From Thermoanaerobaculia bacterium (GTDB lineage Bacteria; Acidobacteriota; Thermoanaerobaculia; Multivoradales; J023), in contig JAUIJL010000029.1 of assembly GCA_030431255.1 (NCBI GenBank), positions 51,070-115,069 on the forward strand: a stretch of DNA of 64,000 nt. The letters are read 5' to 3'. Shown in pieces: positions 54,644 through 62,702 of this stretch. The number at the start of each line of letters is the position of its first letter. The stretch's first letter is position 1. Under the pieces are notes generated by a model. It saw only the letters and a list, made by a program, of their open reading frames with translations. It was not told the DNA's origin and ran no database searches. A program made the translations under genes and the position numbers.

Positions 54644-57406
54644 ATGGAGAAAGGGAGCGTGCTCGACTCCCAGCCATGGACGACGGCCCAGCGTCGCCGG
54701 ATCGGCGAGCTCGTGCTGGCGACCGCCGGCTTGGAGCTCGATCAACGGGCGTCGGTGCTCGATGCCGAGCCCAGCGGAGATGGAAGGGTGCTCGCCGAGG
54801 TCCGCAGACGCTTGGCGGCCGCCGATGCCCTGCCCGACGACTACTTGGAGTCGCCGCTCTCCGCGTTGCTCGGCGCCGAATGCTTCGGCGACGGCTCCGG
54901 CGAAGGCTCCGATAGGGACGAGCTTCGCCCGTCCCACGATGCGTCCTTTGGTGGCCTGCCGGCGGAAGAACGTTACGAGCTGATCCGACCCCTGGGCAGT
55001 GGCGGCATGGCCGAGGTCCACGAGGCGATGGACCGCGAGCTGGACCGTCGAGTCGCGCTCAAGCGATTGCGTGCGGGGGATCCCGAAACCTATCGTCGTT
55101 TTCAATCCGAGGCGCGGGCCCAGGCTCGGGTGCAGCACGACCACGTGCTCGAAATCTACGAAGCGGGTCTGCTCGACCATCGACCGTATATCGCCATGCG
55201 TCTGGTGCAAGGCGGCACCTTGGGGGAGCTCGCGCCCACCCTGGGATTGGAGCAGAAGCTACGATTTCTGGCCCAAGCGGCGGAAGGTTTGCACGCGGCC
55301 CATCGACGGGGGTTGCTGCACCACGATGTGAAACCTTCGAATATCTTGATCGGCGAAACCCCGGACGGCGAGCCCCGCGCGTGGGTCAGCGATTTCGGAA
55401 TCGCCGTGAGCGTCGGTGCCGAGGCCGACAGCGCGTCGACGGGTTTGGCCGGCACCCCTCAGTACATGGCGCCGGAACGTATCGGAGCGGGTGCGGGGCC
55501 GTCGGATGTCGGGCCGGAAGCCGACGGCTCGGGATCCGCGGTGGATCGTCGGGCGGATGTCTTCAGCTTTGGGGTCACTCTCTACCAGGTGCTCAGCGGC
55601 GCGCTGCCGTTTGAGGGGACCACCCCCCTGCGCATCCTGCACAACATCAGGAACGCCGAGCCCATCCCGTTGACGCGGCCCATGCCCTCGGCGCCGGCGG
55701 ATCTCCAGGCCATCGTCGAGACCTGCTTGGCCAAAGAGCCGGAGCGCCGCTACGGATCCATGCGGGCGGTGGCCGAGGACCTCCGCCGATTCCTCGACGG
55801 TGAGGTGGTGGAGGCCTACACCGCGGGTTTGGCCTACCGCCTGACCCGTTTTGCCCAACGGCATCGGCTCTTGCTGACGGTGGGAGGGGTCTTGGGCGTG
55901 GCGTTGATGGTCGCCCTGGCGGCGGCGGCGGTGCTCGGCCTGCAGGCGATACAAGCCAAGGCGGGTTTGGAACGACGGCAAGCCCAAGCCGAGGGCCTGG
56001 TGAGCTTCATGCTCGGAGATCTGCGGGACGGCTTGGCCCCTCTCGGTCGGCTGGATTTGCTCGACAAGGTGGGCGCGCGGGCGATGGAATACTTCGCCCA
56101 GGTGCCGGAGCACGAGCTGAGCTCGGAGGAGCTGGCCCGTCGGTCCGAAGCCCTCTACCAAATCGGCGACGTGCGCATCCGCCAAGGGGATCTGCCGGGA
56201 GCCCAGGAGGCCCTGCGCCAATCCCTGGACCTGGCGATTCGGCTCAGTGAGCGAGATCCCGGCAATTCAGATCGCCTTTTCGGCCTCGGTCAAAGCTATT
56301 TTTGGCTCGGCTATTCCCATTGGGAAGCCGGGGATTTGACGCAAGCGGAGCCCCATCTGCAGAGCTATCTCCAGGTGTCCGAAGCGCTCGTCGAGCGCCG
56401 ACCCGACCATGCCGACTATCGGCTCGAGCTGAGCAATGCCCAGGGAAACCTCGGTTTCTTGCTGCAAGAGCGGGCGGATTTCGAAGGTGCCCGGGAACGG
56501 TTCGAGCAGGCCCTATCGACCCTGGAGCCCTTGCCTTTGGATCAAGAGCCGGACGATCCCGCCCGACTCTTTGAGCTGGCCGCGGCGATCAACAGCTTGG
56601 CGGTGGTGTCGCGCATCCTCGGCCGGCTGCCCGAAGCCCATCGGCTGCTCACCGACGAGCTCGAGCTGCGGCGTCGGCGGTTGGCCCTCAATCCGGAGCA
56701 TCGGGGCGCGCAGGAATTCCTCGCCACCAGCTTGCAGTATTCAGCCGGGCTCGGCTTGGCCCGGGGGCAGATCGAGGCGGCCTCTGATCGCCTCGAGGAA
56801 GCGTCGACCCTCCTGCGTGAGCTGACCACCCACGACCCCGACAACGGAGCTTGGGTCTACAAATACATCTGGGTGCGCATGCAGCTGGCCCAAGCATCGG
56901 CAGCCCAGGGGAAAACGGCTGTGGCCAGGGAGCTGATCCGGGACGCCATGGCGGACGCCGAATCGTTGGTGGCCAAGGACCCCTCCCAAGTGGATTGGCG
57001 CCGAGCCCAGGGGGTCGCGCATGTTCAGATGGCCCAATCTTTGTCGGCGGACACCGATGCCTCGGTCGCGGTGCTGGATGGGGCCGAAGATCACGTGGGT
57101 CGGGCGGTGGCCGTGCTGCAAGCCTTGGTCGAGGACCGGCCGGAGGATCGGCAAGGCAGCCGTTGGTTGGCGGAAGCGTTGCTCTTGCAGGCCCAGCTCG
57201 ACCCGTTGGACACCGGTTCGCCGGAGACCGATCGCCGGCTTCGGCGGGCCCACGACCTGCTCGCCCCGTGGATCGTCGAATCGAGGGATTACGAGCTTCT
57301 CGATCCCTGGGCCCGCACCCTAGAGGGACTAGGGCGCGACGAAGAATCCAGGAGGGTAGCCGATCAGCTCAGCGTCCTCGGCTACCGCCGTTCCGTTCTT
57401 TTTTAG
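54644..57406 (+). CDS. Ser/Thr protein kinase with transmembrane helix and C-terminal TPRs (second pair)
   Basis: A 920-aa Hanks-type kinase. ATG 54644 follows the sigma stop by 16 nt; the longer frame from 54524 overlaps the sigma gene and is rejected. The kinase domain is about 111-385: GSGGMAEV (118-125), VALKRL with Lys140, HHDVKPSN (226-233, His where most kinases have Arg of HRD), DFG (250-252), APE (276-278). One membrane helix at about 408-433 is followed by an extracytoplasmic TPR region (about 500-900). It is larger than the first kinase (716 aa), but has the same order of parts. Likely partner and regulator of the adjacent ECF factor. Confidence 0.92.
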   Translation: MEKGSVLDSQPWTTAQRRRIGELVLATAGLELDQRASVLDAEPSGDGRVLAEVRRRLAAADALPDDYLESPLSALLGAECFGDGSGEGSDRDELRPSHDASFGGLPAEERYELIRPLGSGGMAEVHEAMDRELDRRVALKRLRAGDPETYRRFQSEARAQARVQHDHVLEIYEAGLLDHRPYIAMRLVQGGTLGELAPTLGLEQKLRFLAQAAEGLHAAHRRGLLHHDVKPSNILIGETPDGEPRAWVSDFGIAVSVGAEADSASTGLAGTPQYMAPERIGAGAGPSDVGPEADGSGSAVDRRADVFSFGVTLYQVLSGALPFEGTTPLRILHNIRNAEPIPLTRPMPSAPADLQAIVETCLAKEPERRYGSMRAVAEDLRRFLDGEVVEAYTAGLAYRLTRFAQRHRLLLTVGGVLGVALMVALAAAAVLGLQAIQAKAGLERRQAQAEGLVSFMLGDLRDGLAPLGRLDLLDKVGARAMEYFAQVPEHELSSEELARRSEALYQIGDVRIRQGDLPGAQEALRQSLDLAIRLSERDPGNSDRLFGLGQSYFWLGYSHWEAGDLTQAEPHLQSYLQVSEALVERRPDHADYRLELSNAQGNLGFLLQERADFEGARERFEQALSTLEPLPLDQEPDDPARLFELAAAINSLAVVSRILGRLPEAHRLLTDELELRRRRLALNPEHRGAQEFLATSLQYSAGLGLARGQIEAASDRLEEASTLLRELTTHDPDNGAWVYKYIWVRMQLAQASAAQGKTAVARELIRDAMADAESLVAKDPSQVDWRRAQGVAHVQMAQSLSADTDASVAVLDGAEDHVGRAVAVLQALVEDRPEDRQGSRWLAEALLLQAQLDPLDTGSPETDRRLRRAHDLLAPWIVESRDYELLDPWARTLEGLGRDEESRRVADQLSVLGYRRSVLF

Positions 57407-57524
57407 TTTTGCCAATGCTTCTGCCGGAAGCCCACGGTGAACCTCGAATCGGACGTTTTCCGAGGGCATCCATAGAGGCGCCCATCGGTGGGCGTCACCG
57501 CGAATCCTCAACCGGGAGCTGACC

Positions 57525-58010
57525 ATGAGCACGGATCCAAATCTGCCGAAACCCCACCTTCTCATCGACATGACCTTCGACCCGTCCACCTCGAAGCTGG
57601 GGGTCGAGAAAGTCACGGCCGACGGCTACGACATGGACAAGGACGGCAACATCACCCTTTTGCAAACCATCGAGCTCGGCAGCCACGGAGTGATCCGATT
57701 CCGAGCGCTTTCCTCAGACCCCGACATTCAGGGATTCGTCGGGCTGAGGCTGGCGAGGAGCGAAGCCGAGCTGGAAACCGCCGACATTTTGCTCGACACC
57801 CAGGAGTCCTATTTCGAAGATACCCCGTTCAAGGTCAGCCACGAGCAGCTCAGCACCGCGGATCATTTGGATCTCCGAACGTTCTCCGACATGCAGCGGT
57901 GGCCGGTGCTGAATCTCGATTGGTTCTACACGGTCGGGGTGTTGGTGACGGGTTTGTCTAAGCCGATTTGGCTCGATCCGAGAATCCACAACAAGGGCGA
58001 GAATCTCTGA
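57525..58010 (+). CDS. hypothetical protein, 161 aa
   Basis: Not recognised. ATG 57525 has GGGAG 6 nt upstream. The protein is acidic and soluble, without signal peptide or membrane segment. The opening (KPHLLIDMTFDPSTSKLGVEK, ADGYDMDKDGNITLL) contains a DMDKDGN stretch like a calcium loop or a simple beta-turn. The second half holds NLDWFYTVGVLVTG. It lies 118 nt after the kinase gene and 142 nt before a 79-aa gene, upstream of a glycosyltransferase-methyltransferase set. It might be controlled by the ECF factor upstream, or be a substrate of the modification genes; both are guesses. Confidence 0.65.
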   Translation: MSTDPNLPKPHLLIDMTFDPSTSKLGVEKVTADGYDMDKDGNITLLQTIELGSHGVIRFRALSSDPDIQGFVGLRLARSEAELETADILLDTQESYFEDTPFKVSHEQLSTADHLDLRTFSDMQRWPVLNLDWFYTVGVLVTGLSKPIWLDPRIHNKGENL

Positions 58011-58152
58011 GGCGGGACCACGAATTCAGGGTCGAAAACTTCTTTGAGATTTTTGATCCTGTTTTTCCGCGGAACGCGAGGGATTGGGTCGACACGGCAA
58101 ACGGAGGAATGAGCCTCCGCCGAGACCCTAACTGCCTCTCAAGGAGATCGAG

Positions 58153-58392
58153 ATGATTCTCACCTTTGCGTACCCAGGCCCCTTCTTTTCCGACGAAGTC
58201 AAGGTCGTTAGCGAGGACGACAAAAGCGTCGCCATTCCGCCCAAACCCAACACTTTTTCCGAAGTCGCCCCGCGGGGCAAAGGGCCGTGGTCGGTATTTA
58301 TCGGTTCCAGCACCGTGGTCACCGGAGTCGAGCAAGCCGACGCCATGGTGGTCTACCTCGGTCAGAAGTCCGTGATCTGCAATCCGGGCTGA
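58153..58392 (+). CDS. hypothetical protein, 79 aa
   Basis: Not recognised. ATG 58153 has AAGGAG 6 nt upstream. There is no signal peptide or membrane helix. The composition (MILTFAYPGPFFSDEVKV, KGPWSVFIGSSTVVTG, MVVYLGQKSVICNPG) suggests a small beta-rich fold with one Cys near the C-terminus. A strong terminator follows 31 nt after the stop, so it ends its transcript. Its size, good ribosome site and position next to modification enzymes make it worth testing as a secreted or modified small protein, though it lacks any leader motif I know. Confidence 0.65.
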   Translation: MILTFAYPGPFFSDEVKVVSEDDKSVAIPPKPNTFSEVAPRGKGPWSVFIGSSTVVTGVEQADAMVVYLGQKSVICNPG

Positions 58393-58422
58393 TCGCTGAT
58401 CACCCCTGAAAAAGAAGTGACA

Positions 58423-58451
58423 TGGACCGGGCTTGCCCGGTCCACTTTTTT
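58423..58451 (+). terminator. intrinsic terminator after the 79-aa gene
   Basis: A 9-bp stem, TGGACCGGG (58423-58431) with CCCGGTCCA (58436-58444), has a 4-nt loop and is followed by CTTTTTT. Confidence 0.92.
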
Positions 58452-58540
58452 GCCACCTTTTTGGGCCGCGTTTTCCTTGCCCGCGTCTTCCGTCCCCATG
58501 CCTCCGTCCCGGCGATCCACCACCCCAGAGGAGACCGATC

Positions 58541-60127
58541 ATGAGCTCGAGCTTGCCCTCCGTCGCGAAAACCTATCTTCCAGATCCCGCCCATCGACCC
58601 TCAGGCGATTGGCGTGCGCGGACCCGGGTCCAGGACGATAGCGACCGGGCCGTCGCCTTGGCCCGCCTGCTGGCCGAAGGGGTCGAGGCCATGGGCCGGG
58701 GCCGCTTGGAATCGGCGCTTCAACGTTTCCAGCGGGCACATTGTCTAGCTCCTGAGGATCCAGCGCCTCTGCTCAACGGCGCGGCGGCCTTACGGGCGTC
58801 GGGTCGTGATCCGGAAGCCCGCGGCTTGCTCGAACGGGCCCTCGAGCTGGGGCCGGATTGGCCGGAGATCCATCACAATCTGGGTAGCCTGGAGCTCGAT
58901 ACGGGGCGACCCGAGGCGGCTTCAGCTTCGTTGATCCGGGCGGTCGAGCTGGCCCCTGAATGGCCGGAGGCCCACCACACCTTGGGTTTGGTCTACCGTC
59001 TGCTGGAACGTTTCGACAAGGCCCTGGAAGCTTTCGACCAAGCGCTGCGCTTGCGCCCGGGCTGGCCGACGGCCCGCCACAATCGAGCCGTGACCCATCA
59101 GCTATCGGGAGACGAGGATCGGGCGCTGTCGGATTACGAGTCGTTGGCCGCCGAGGGCTGCAATCTGTGGGAGACCCACAACAACTTGGCGTTTTTGCTG
59201 TTGAAACGCGGTGACTATCCACGGGGATTCCGGGAGCTGAATTGGCGTTTCCAAAACGGTGGCCAACCCGCGCCCCGCGTCCACCGAGAACAGCCGATTT
59301 GGTGTGGGCAGGATCTCCAGGGACGGACCGTTTTGCTGTGCGAGGAGCAGGGAGCCGGCGACATGATGCAATTCGTGCGTTTGGCGGCGTCGATTCGCGA
59401 CGTCGGAGGGCAAGCGTGGGTGGAATGCTCGGGTCATTTGCGTCGGCTTTTCGAGCTTTGTCCGCTGCTCGACGGTTGTGTGGCTCCGGACGAGCCCTGT
59501 CCCGAAGCAGATTTTCAGCTCCCCTTGCTGAGCTTGCCGGGTGTGCTCGGTACCCGGTTGGAAGAGATTCAAGCCACCGCCCGGCCGTATCTGAAACCGG
59601 ATCCGGCCTCCGACCGCGAGCTGAAATCGACCCTCGATCCGTGGTTGGAGCCCTTCGCGGACCGCTTCAAGATCGGCATCGTGTGGACCGGCTCGCCCCT
59701 CAACGGCGTCAACGGGGCGAGGTCCTGCCGACCGGAAGCCTTTGTGCCGTTGGCCAACGACGAGCGGGTGGCGCTGTTCAGCCTGCAATTTGCACCCCGA
59801 GAAGAGACCGGCCTCGAGGGCCTGCCGATCCACAACCTGATCGACTTTCTCGGCGACTTCGCCCACACCGCCGCCGTGATCCAGCGAATGGATTTGATCC
59901 TCACCGTCGACACGTCCATGGCCCACTTGGCGGGTGCGATCGGCGCCGAGGCTTGGGTGCTGTTGCATCGGCCGGGTGCCGATTGGCGTTGGCTGGAAGA
60001 TCGCTCCGACAGCCCTTGGTATCCGAGCCTGAGGCTCTTTCACCAGTCGCGGCCGGGCGATTGGCACGGCTTGATGGCGACGGTCCAAGACGCCTTGGCC
60101 GCGCGCCTCGCCGGAGCGGTGCAGTGA
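58541..60127 (+). CDS. TPR protein with GT9/O-GlcNAc-transferase-like glycosyltransferase domain
   Basis: A 528-aa cytoplasmic protein. ATG 58541 has GAGGAG 8 nt upstream; the longer frame from 58433 runs through the terminator and is rejected. TPR units fill about 30-230 (HHNLGSLELDTGRPEAASASL, HHTLGLVYRLLERFDKALEAF). The C-terminal part (about 245-520) resembles the glycosyltransferase-9-like module common behind TPRs: RTVLLCEEQGAGDMMQFVR, FKIGIVWTGSPLNGVNGARS, then DLILTVDTSMAHLAGAIG, SPWYPSLRLFHQ. Such proteins are thought to glycosylate surface proteins such as flagellin, or act in glycan assembly. It overlaps the next gene by 4 nt (GTGA). Confidence 0.85.
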   Translation: MSSSLPSVAKTYLPDPAHRPSGDWRARTRVQDDSDRAVALARLLAEGVEAMGRGRLESALQRFQRAHCLAPEDPAPLLNGAAALRASGRDPEARGLLERALELGPDWPEIHHNLGSLELDTGRPEAASASLIRAVELAPEWPEAHHTLGLVYRLLERFDKALEAFDQALRLRPGWPTARHNRAVTHQLSGDEDRALSDYESLAAEGCNLWETHNNLAFLLLKRGDYPRGFRELNWRFQNGGQPAPRVHREQPIWCGQDLQGRTVLLCEEQGAGDMMQFVRLAASIRDVGGQAWVECSGHLRRLFELCPLLDGCVAPDEPCPEADFQLPLLSLPGVLGTRLEEIQATARPYLKPDPASDRELKSTLDPWLEPFADRFKIGIVWTGSPLNGVNGARSCRPEAFVPLANDERVALFSLQFAPREETGLEGLPIHNLIDFLGDFAHTAAVIQRMDLILTVDTSMAHLAGAIGAEAWVLLHRPGADWRWLEDRSDSPWYPSLRLFHQSRPGDWHGLMATVQDALAARLAGAVQ

Positions 60128-61263
60128 TTCACCTCTCCAGCCACTTCCACCGACTCGGCGGCTGGGGCAGCCTGGCTCGTGGGTTCGCCAACGCCTTGGA
60201 CCGACTGGAGACGGTGATCGCCCACAGTTGGGATGCCCCTTCCACGTGGGACGGCTCTGTATCCGTCGATGAGATCGGTATCGGTTTAGGGCCCTGGCAA
60301 AACATACCCTATACCGTCGGCCATCGGCGCATCGCCGCGGTTTGCGGTGAGACCAGCCTCGTGCCCGAGGAGCTGCTGGCGAATCTCACAACCATGGAGC
60401 AGATTTGGGTGCCCACCGCCTGGGGTCGACAGGTCTTGGAGCAGTCCGGGGTACCCGCAGGCAAGCTGAGGGTGGTGCCCTACGGAGTCGACGGGCAGGT
60501 CTTCCGCCCGGCGCGAGCCCGGACCCATACCGACCGATCGAGCCGACCCTTTCGCTTTCTTTGCGTAGGTAAATGGGAGCGGCGCAAGGGCACCGAGGGG
60601 CTGGTCAGAGCCTTCTGCAGAGCTTTCAAATCGACCGCGCCGGTGGAGCTGTATTTGCATTGCGACAATCCCTATCGGCCGGATCTGGACGTGGCCACGG
60701 AAGTGTCCAGGATCCTCGCCGAGCAGGGCGGTGGCCCAAAGGTGCTCGTGGGCTTGCCGCTTTCAGAGCCCGAGATGGTCGCGCTCTACCAAAGCGCCGA
60801 CGCCTTCGTGCTGCCCAGCCGGGGAGAAGGTTGGGGTCTGCCGATTCTCGAAGCCATGGCCTGCGGGTTGCCGGTGCTGGTGACCGAGCAAGGGGCCCAT
60901 CGCGAATTCGTGCGGCCCGAGCACGGTTATTTGATCCGAGCCCGAGAGGTCCGTCCCGTGGACGATCCCGTCTTCTTCGATCCCCGGCTGCGCTGGGGCG
61001 ATTGGGTCGAGCCCGATTGGGATCATCTCGTCGAGCAGCTCCGACGCGTCGCTGCCGGTCCGGCCGAGGCCTGGCGTCGAGGTGCCGAGGCGCGGTTGGC
61101 TTCCCTGGCCTGGACCTGGAGCCATGCCGCCGACATCGCCATGGGTCACATCCAGGCCCTGCGACGCCAAGAAATCCGAGTAACCCGCGAAATCCGTCCG
61201 AGGCCGATGCCTTCGGTATTCGACCACCGAGAACAACCCTCAGGAAAGCCGTGCCATGACTGA
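60124..61263 (+). CDS. glycosyltransferase, GT4-like
   Basis: A 379-aa GT-B enzyme. GTG 60124 overlaps the upstream stop (GTGA); the very long open frame upstream to 59242 lies in another frame of the previous gene and is a shadow. N-terminal half: HFHRLGGWGSLARGFANAL, MEQIWVPTAWGRQVLEQSG, VPYGVDGQVF. The C-terminal donor-binding half has FRFLCVGKWERRKGTEGLVRAF, LYQSADAFVLPSRGEGWGLPILEAMACGLPV and the EX7E pair expected for retaining GT4 enzymes. It probably adds a sugar from an NDP donor to the same acceptor as the neighbouring TPR transferase. It overlaps the methyltransferase by 8 nt. Confidence 0.9.
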   Translation: MIHLSSHFHRLGGWGSLARGFANALDRLETVIAHSWDAPSTWDGSVSVDEIGIGLGPWQNIPYTVGHRRIAAVCGETSLVPEELLANLTTMEQIWVPTAWGRQVLEQSGVPAGKLRVVPYGVDGQVFRPARARTHTDRSSRPFRFLCVGKWERRKGTEGLVRAFCRAFKSTAPVELYLHCDNPYRPDLDVATEVSRILAEQGGGPKVLVGLPLSEPEMVALYQSADAFVLPSRGEGWGLPILEAMACGLPVLVTEQGAHREFVRPEHGYLIRAREVRPVDDPVFFDPRLRWGDWVEPDWDHLVEQLRRVAAGPAEAWRRGAEARLASLAWTWSHAADIAMGHIQALRRQEIRVTREIRPRPMPSVFDHREQPSGKPCHD

Positions 61264-62011
61264 AATCCATCCCGCGGAGCCCGCCACGAACGACCTGGCC
61301 CTGAGCCGACCCCACTTTCCCGCCCACCGATACCTCGAAGGATATTGCGACTATTTGCAACCGGTTTTCCTCGAGCATCTCGAAGGTCGAGACTTCCGGT
61401 CCATCTTCGAGCTGGGCAGCCGTGACGGTCGCGACGCAGTGGCCTTACATCACCGATTCGGGGCCCATGTCCATGCCTTCGAATGCAATCCCTACGCCCT
61501 GGAGCTTTGTCGCGAGAGCCTGGCGAGGGAGCCCGGCGTCACGCTGGTACCGCTGGCGGTCTGGAATCGGTCGGAAAGGATCACGTTTTTCCCCGTGGTC
61601 GAAACCTTGATCGAGTTTGAAGGCGGCGAGTCCCTGACCCCCACCCGGATCGGCGCGTCGTCGTGTTTCGAGGCCGACCCGAGCTACCACGAGCGCTACG
61701 TGCAATCGCGTATTGAAGTGGAGGCGGTGCGCATCGACGACTATCGACGCGATCACGGTTTAGGGCCGGTGGATCTCGTCTGTCTCGACCTTCAAGGCGC
61801 GGCTCTCCAGGCCCTCCAGGGCATGCCCGAAACCTTGCAGTCCTGCGATTTCGTGCTGGCCGAGCTCGAGCGCCGTCCCCTTTACCTGGGCCAAGCGCTC
61901 TTGCCCGAGGTGAGCGATTTTCTGGCTCGATTCGGTTTCGAAAGGGTGGCCGCGGTCGAGCGGGATAAGTGGTTCGGCGACTATCTCTTCGCGCGCTCGG
62001 GTCGTCTCTAG
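61256..62011 (+). CDS. FkbM-type SAM-dependent methyltransferase
   Basis: A 251-aa methyltransferase. Its SAM-binding core reads SIFELGSRDGRDAVALHHRFG (49-69), HAFECNPYALELCRES and VTLVPLAVWN, with the later FkbM signature region VDLVCLDLQGAALQALQGM. Such enzymes usually O-methylate sugars in glycans, lipopolysaccharides or natural products. It overlaps the GT4-like gene by 8 nt, so the sugar it adds is a likely target. It has no transit signal and is cytoplasmic. Confidence 0.9.
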   Translation: MTEIHPAEPATNDLALSRPHFPAHRYLEGYCDYLQPVFLEHLEGRDFRSIFELGSRDGRDAVALHHRFGAHVHAFECNPYALELCRESLAREPGVTLVPLAVWNRSERITFFPVVETLIEFEGGESLTPTRIGASSCFEADPSYHERYVQSRIEVEAVRIDDYRRDHGLGPVDLVCLDLQGAALQALQGMPETLQSCDFVLAELERRPLYLGQALLPEVSDFLARFGFERVAAVERDKWFGDYLFARSGRL

Positions 62012-62085
62012 CGGCCGAATCCTCCTGGAAGATGTGCGAGAATCCCGCGGGTCCAACCATTCATTCGATCGAAAGGGGATTCGCC

Positions 62086-62625
62086 GTGTACGTCATCTTC
62101 CTCCACGGTCCAGCCGCCTCCGGCAAGCACACCATCGGATCGCTGTTGAGCGAGAGCACCGGCTTGCCGCTCTTTCACAATCATTTGACGGTGGATCTGG
62201 TGAAGACCCTTTTCGACTTCGGCACTGAGCCGTTTCGCGCTCTGCGCGCCAATGTGTGGCTGGAATCCTTTCGGCAGGCGGCGCGGGCCGACCGGTCTTT
62301 CATCTTTACCTTTCACCCGGAAGCGTCGGTGGATCCGCAAACGATCTCCGATTTGGAAGAGGCGGTTCGATCCGAGGGCGGGGAAGTCTACTTTGTGGAA
62401 TTGAAGTGCCCGGAAGACACGGTTTTGGAGCGCCTGGGCAATGAGAGCCGGACTCGATTCGGCAAATTGGTGGACGGAGATCTCTACCAGCAAATCTCCG
62501 CGTCCGGTGGATTCGACTTTCCACCCATGCCGGAGCCCATCGTTTCCGTGGATACGGACCGCCTGAGCCCCAGCGAATCGGCTCTGGCTATCGACAAGGC
62601 GATTCTGCAAGCTCGCAGTGGGTGA
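62086..62625 (+). CDS. P-loop kinase-like NTPase, GTG start
   Basis: A 179-aa P-loop protein of the adenylate/shikimate-kinase-like type. GTG 62086 follows AAAGGGG at 7 nt and starts directly with YVIFLHGPAASGKHTIG; the frame from 61969 is longer but unsupported. The P-loop has His where Ser/Thr is usual (GKHT). A substrate-lid region (PLFHNHLTVDLVKTLFDFG) and FIFTFHPEASVDPQT, VYFVELKCPEDTVLERL follow, as in AAA_33-type small kinases. The substrate is unknown. It is 74 nt after the methyltransferase and may be a separate unit. Confidence 0.8.
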   Translation: MYVIFLHGPAASGKHTIGSLLSESTGLPLFHNHLTVDLVKTLFDFGTEPFRALRANVWLESFRQAARADRSFIFTFHPEASVDPQTISDLEEAVRSEGGEVYFVELKCPEDTVLERLGNESRTRFGKLVDGDLYQQISASGGFDFPPMPEPIVSVDTDRLSPSESALAIDKAILQARSG

Positions 62626-62702
62626 TGATCACTGACGTCGCGGGGGGCGGCTAGTGGGCTGCGTGCCCTACGGCCCGTGCATCCGGTAGGATTTGAACCC
62701 AT

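Noticed and set aside
59242..60123. Very long upstream extension (about 880 nt) of the GT4-like glycosyltransferase frame
   Set aside because: It lies entirely inside the TPR-glycosyltransferase gene in another frame, reads as Arg/Gly/Ala-rich shadow sequence, and the GTGA overlap at 60124 gives a clean start.
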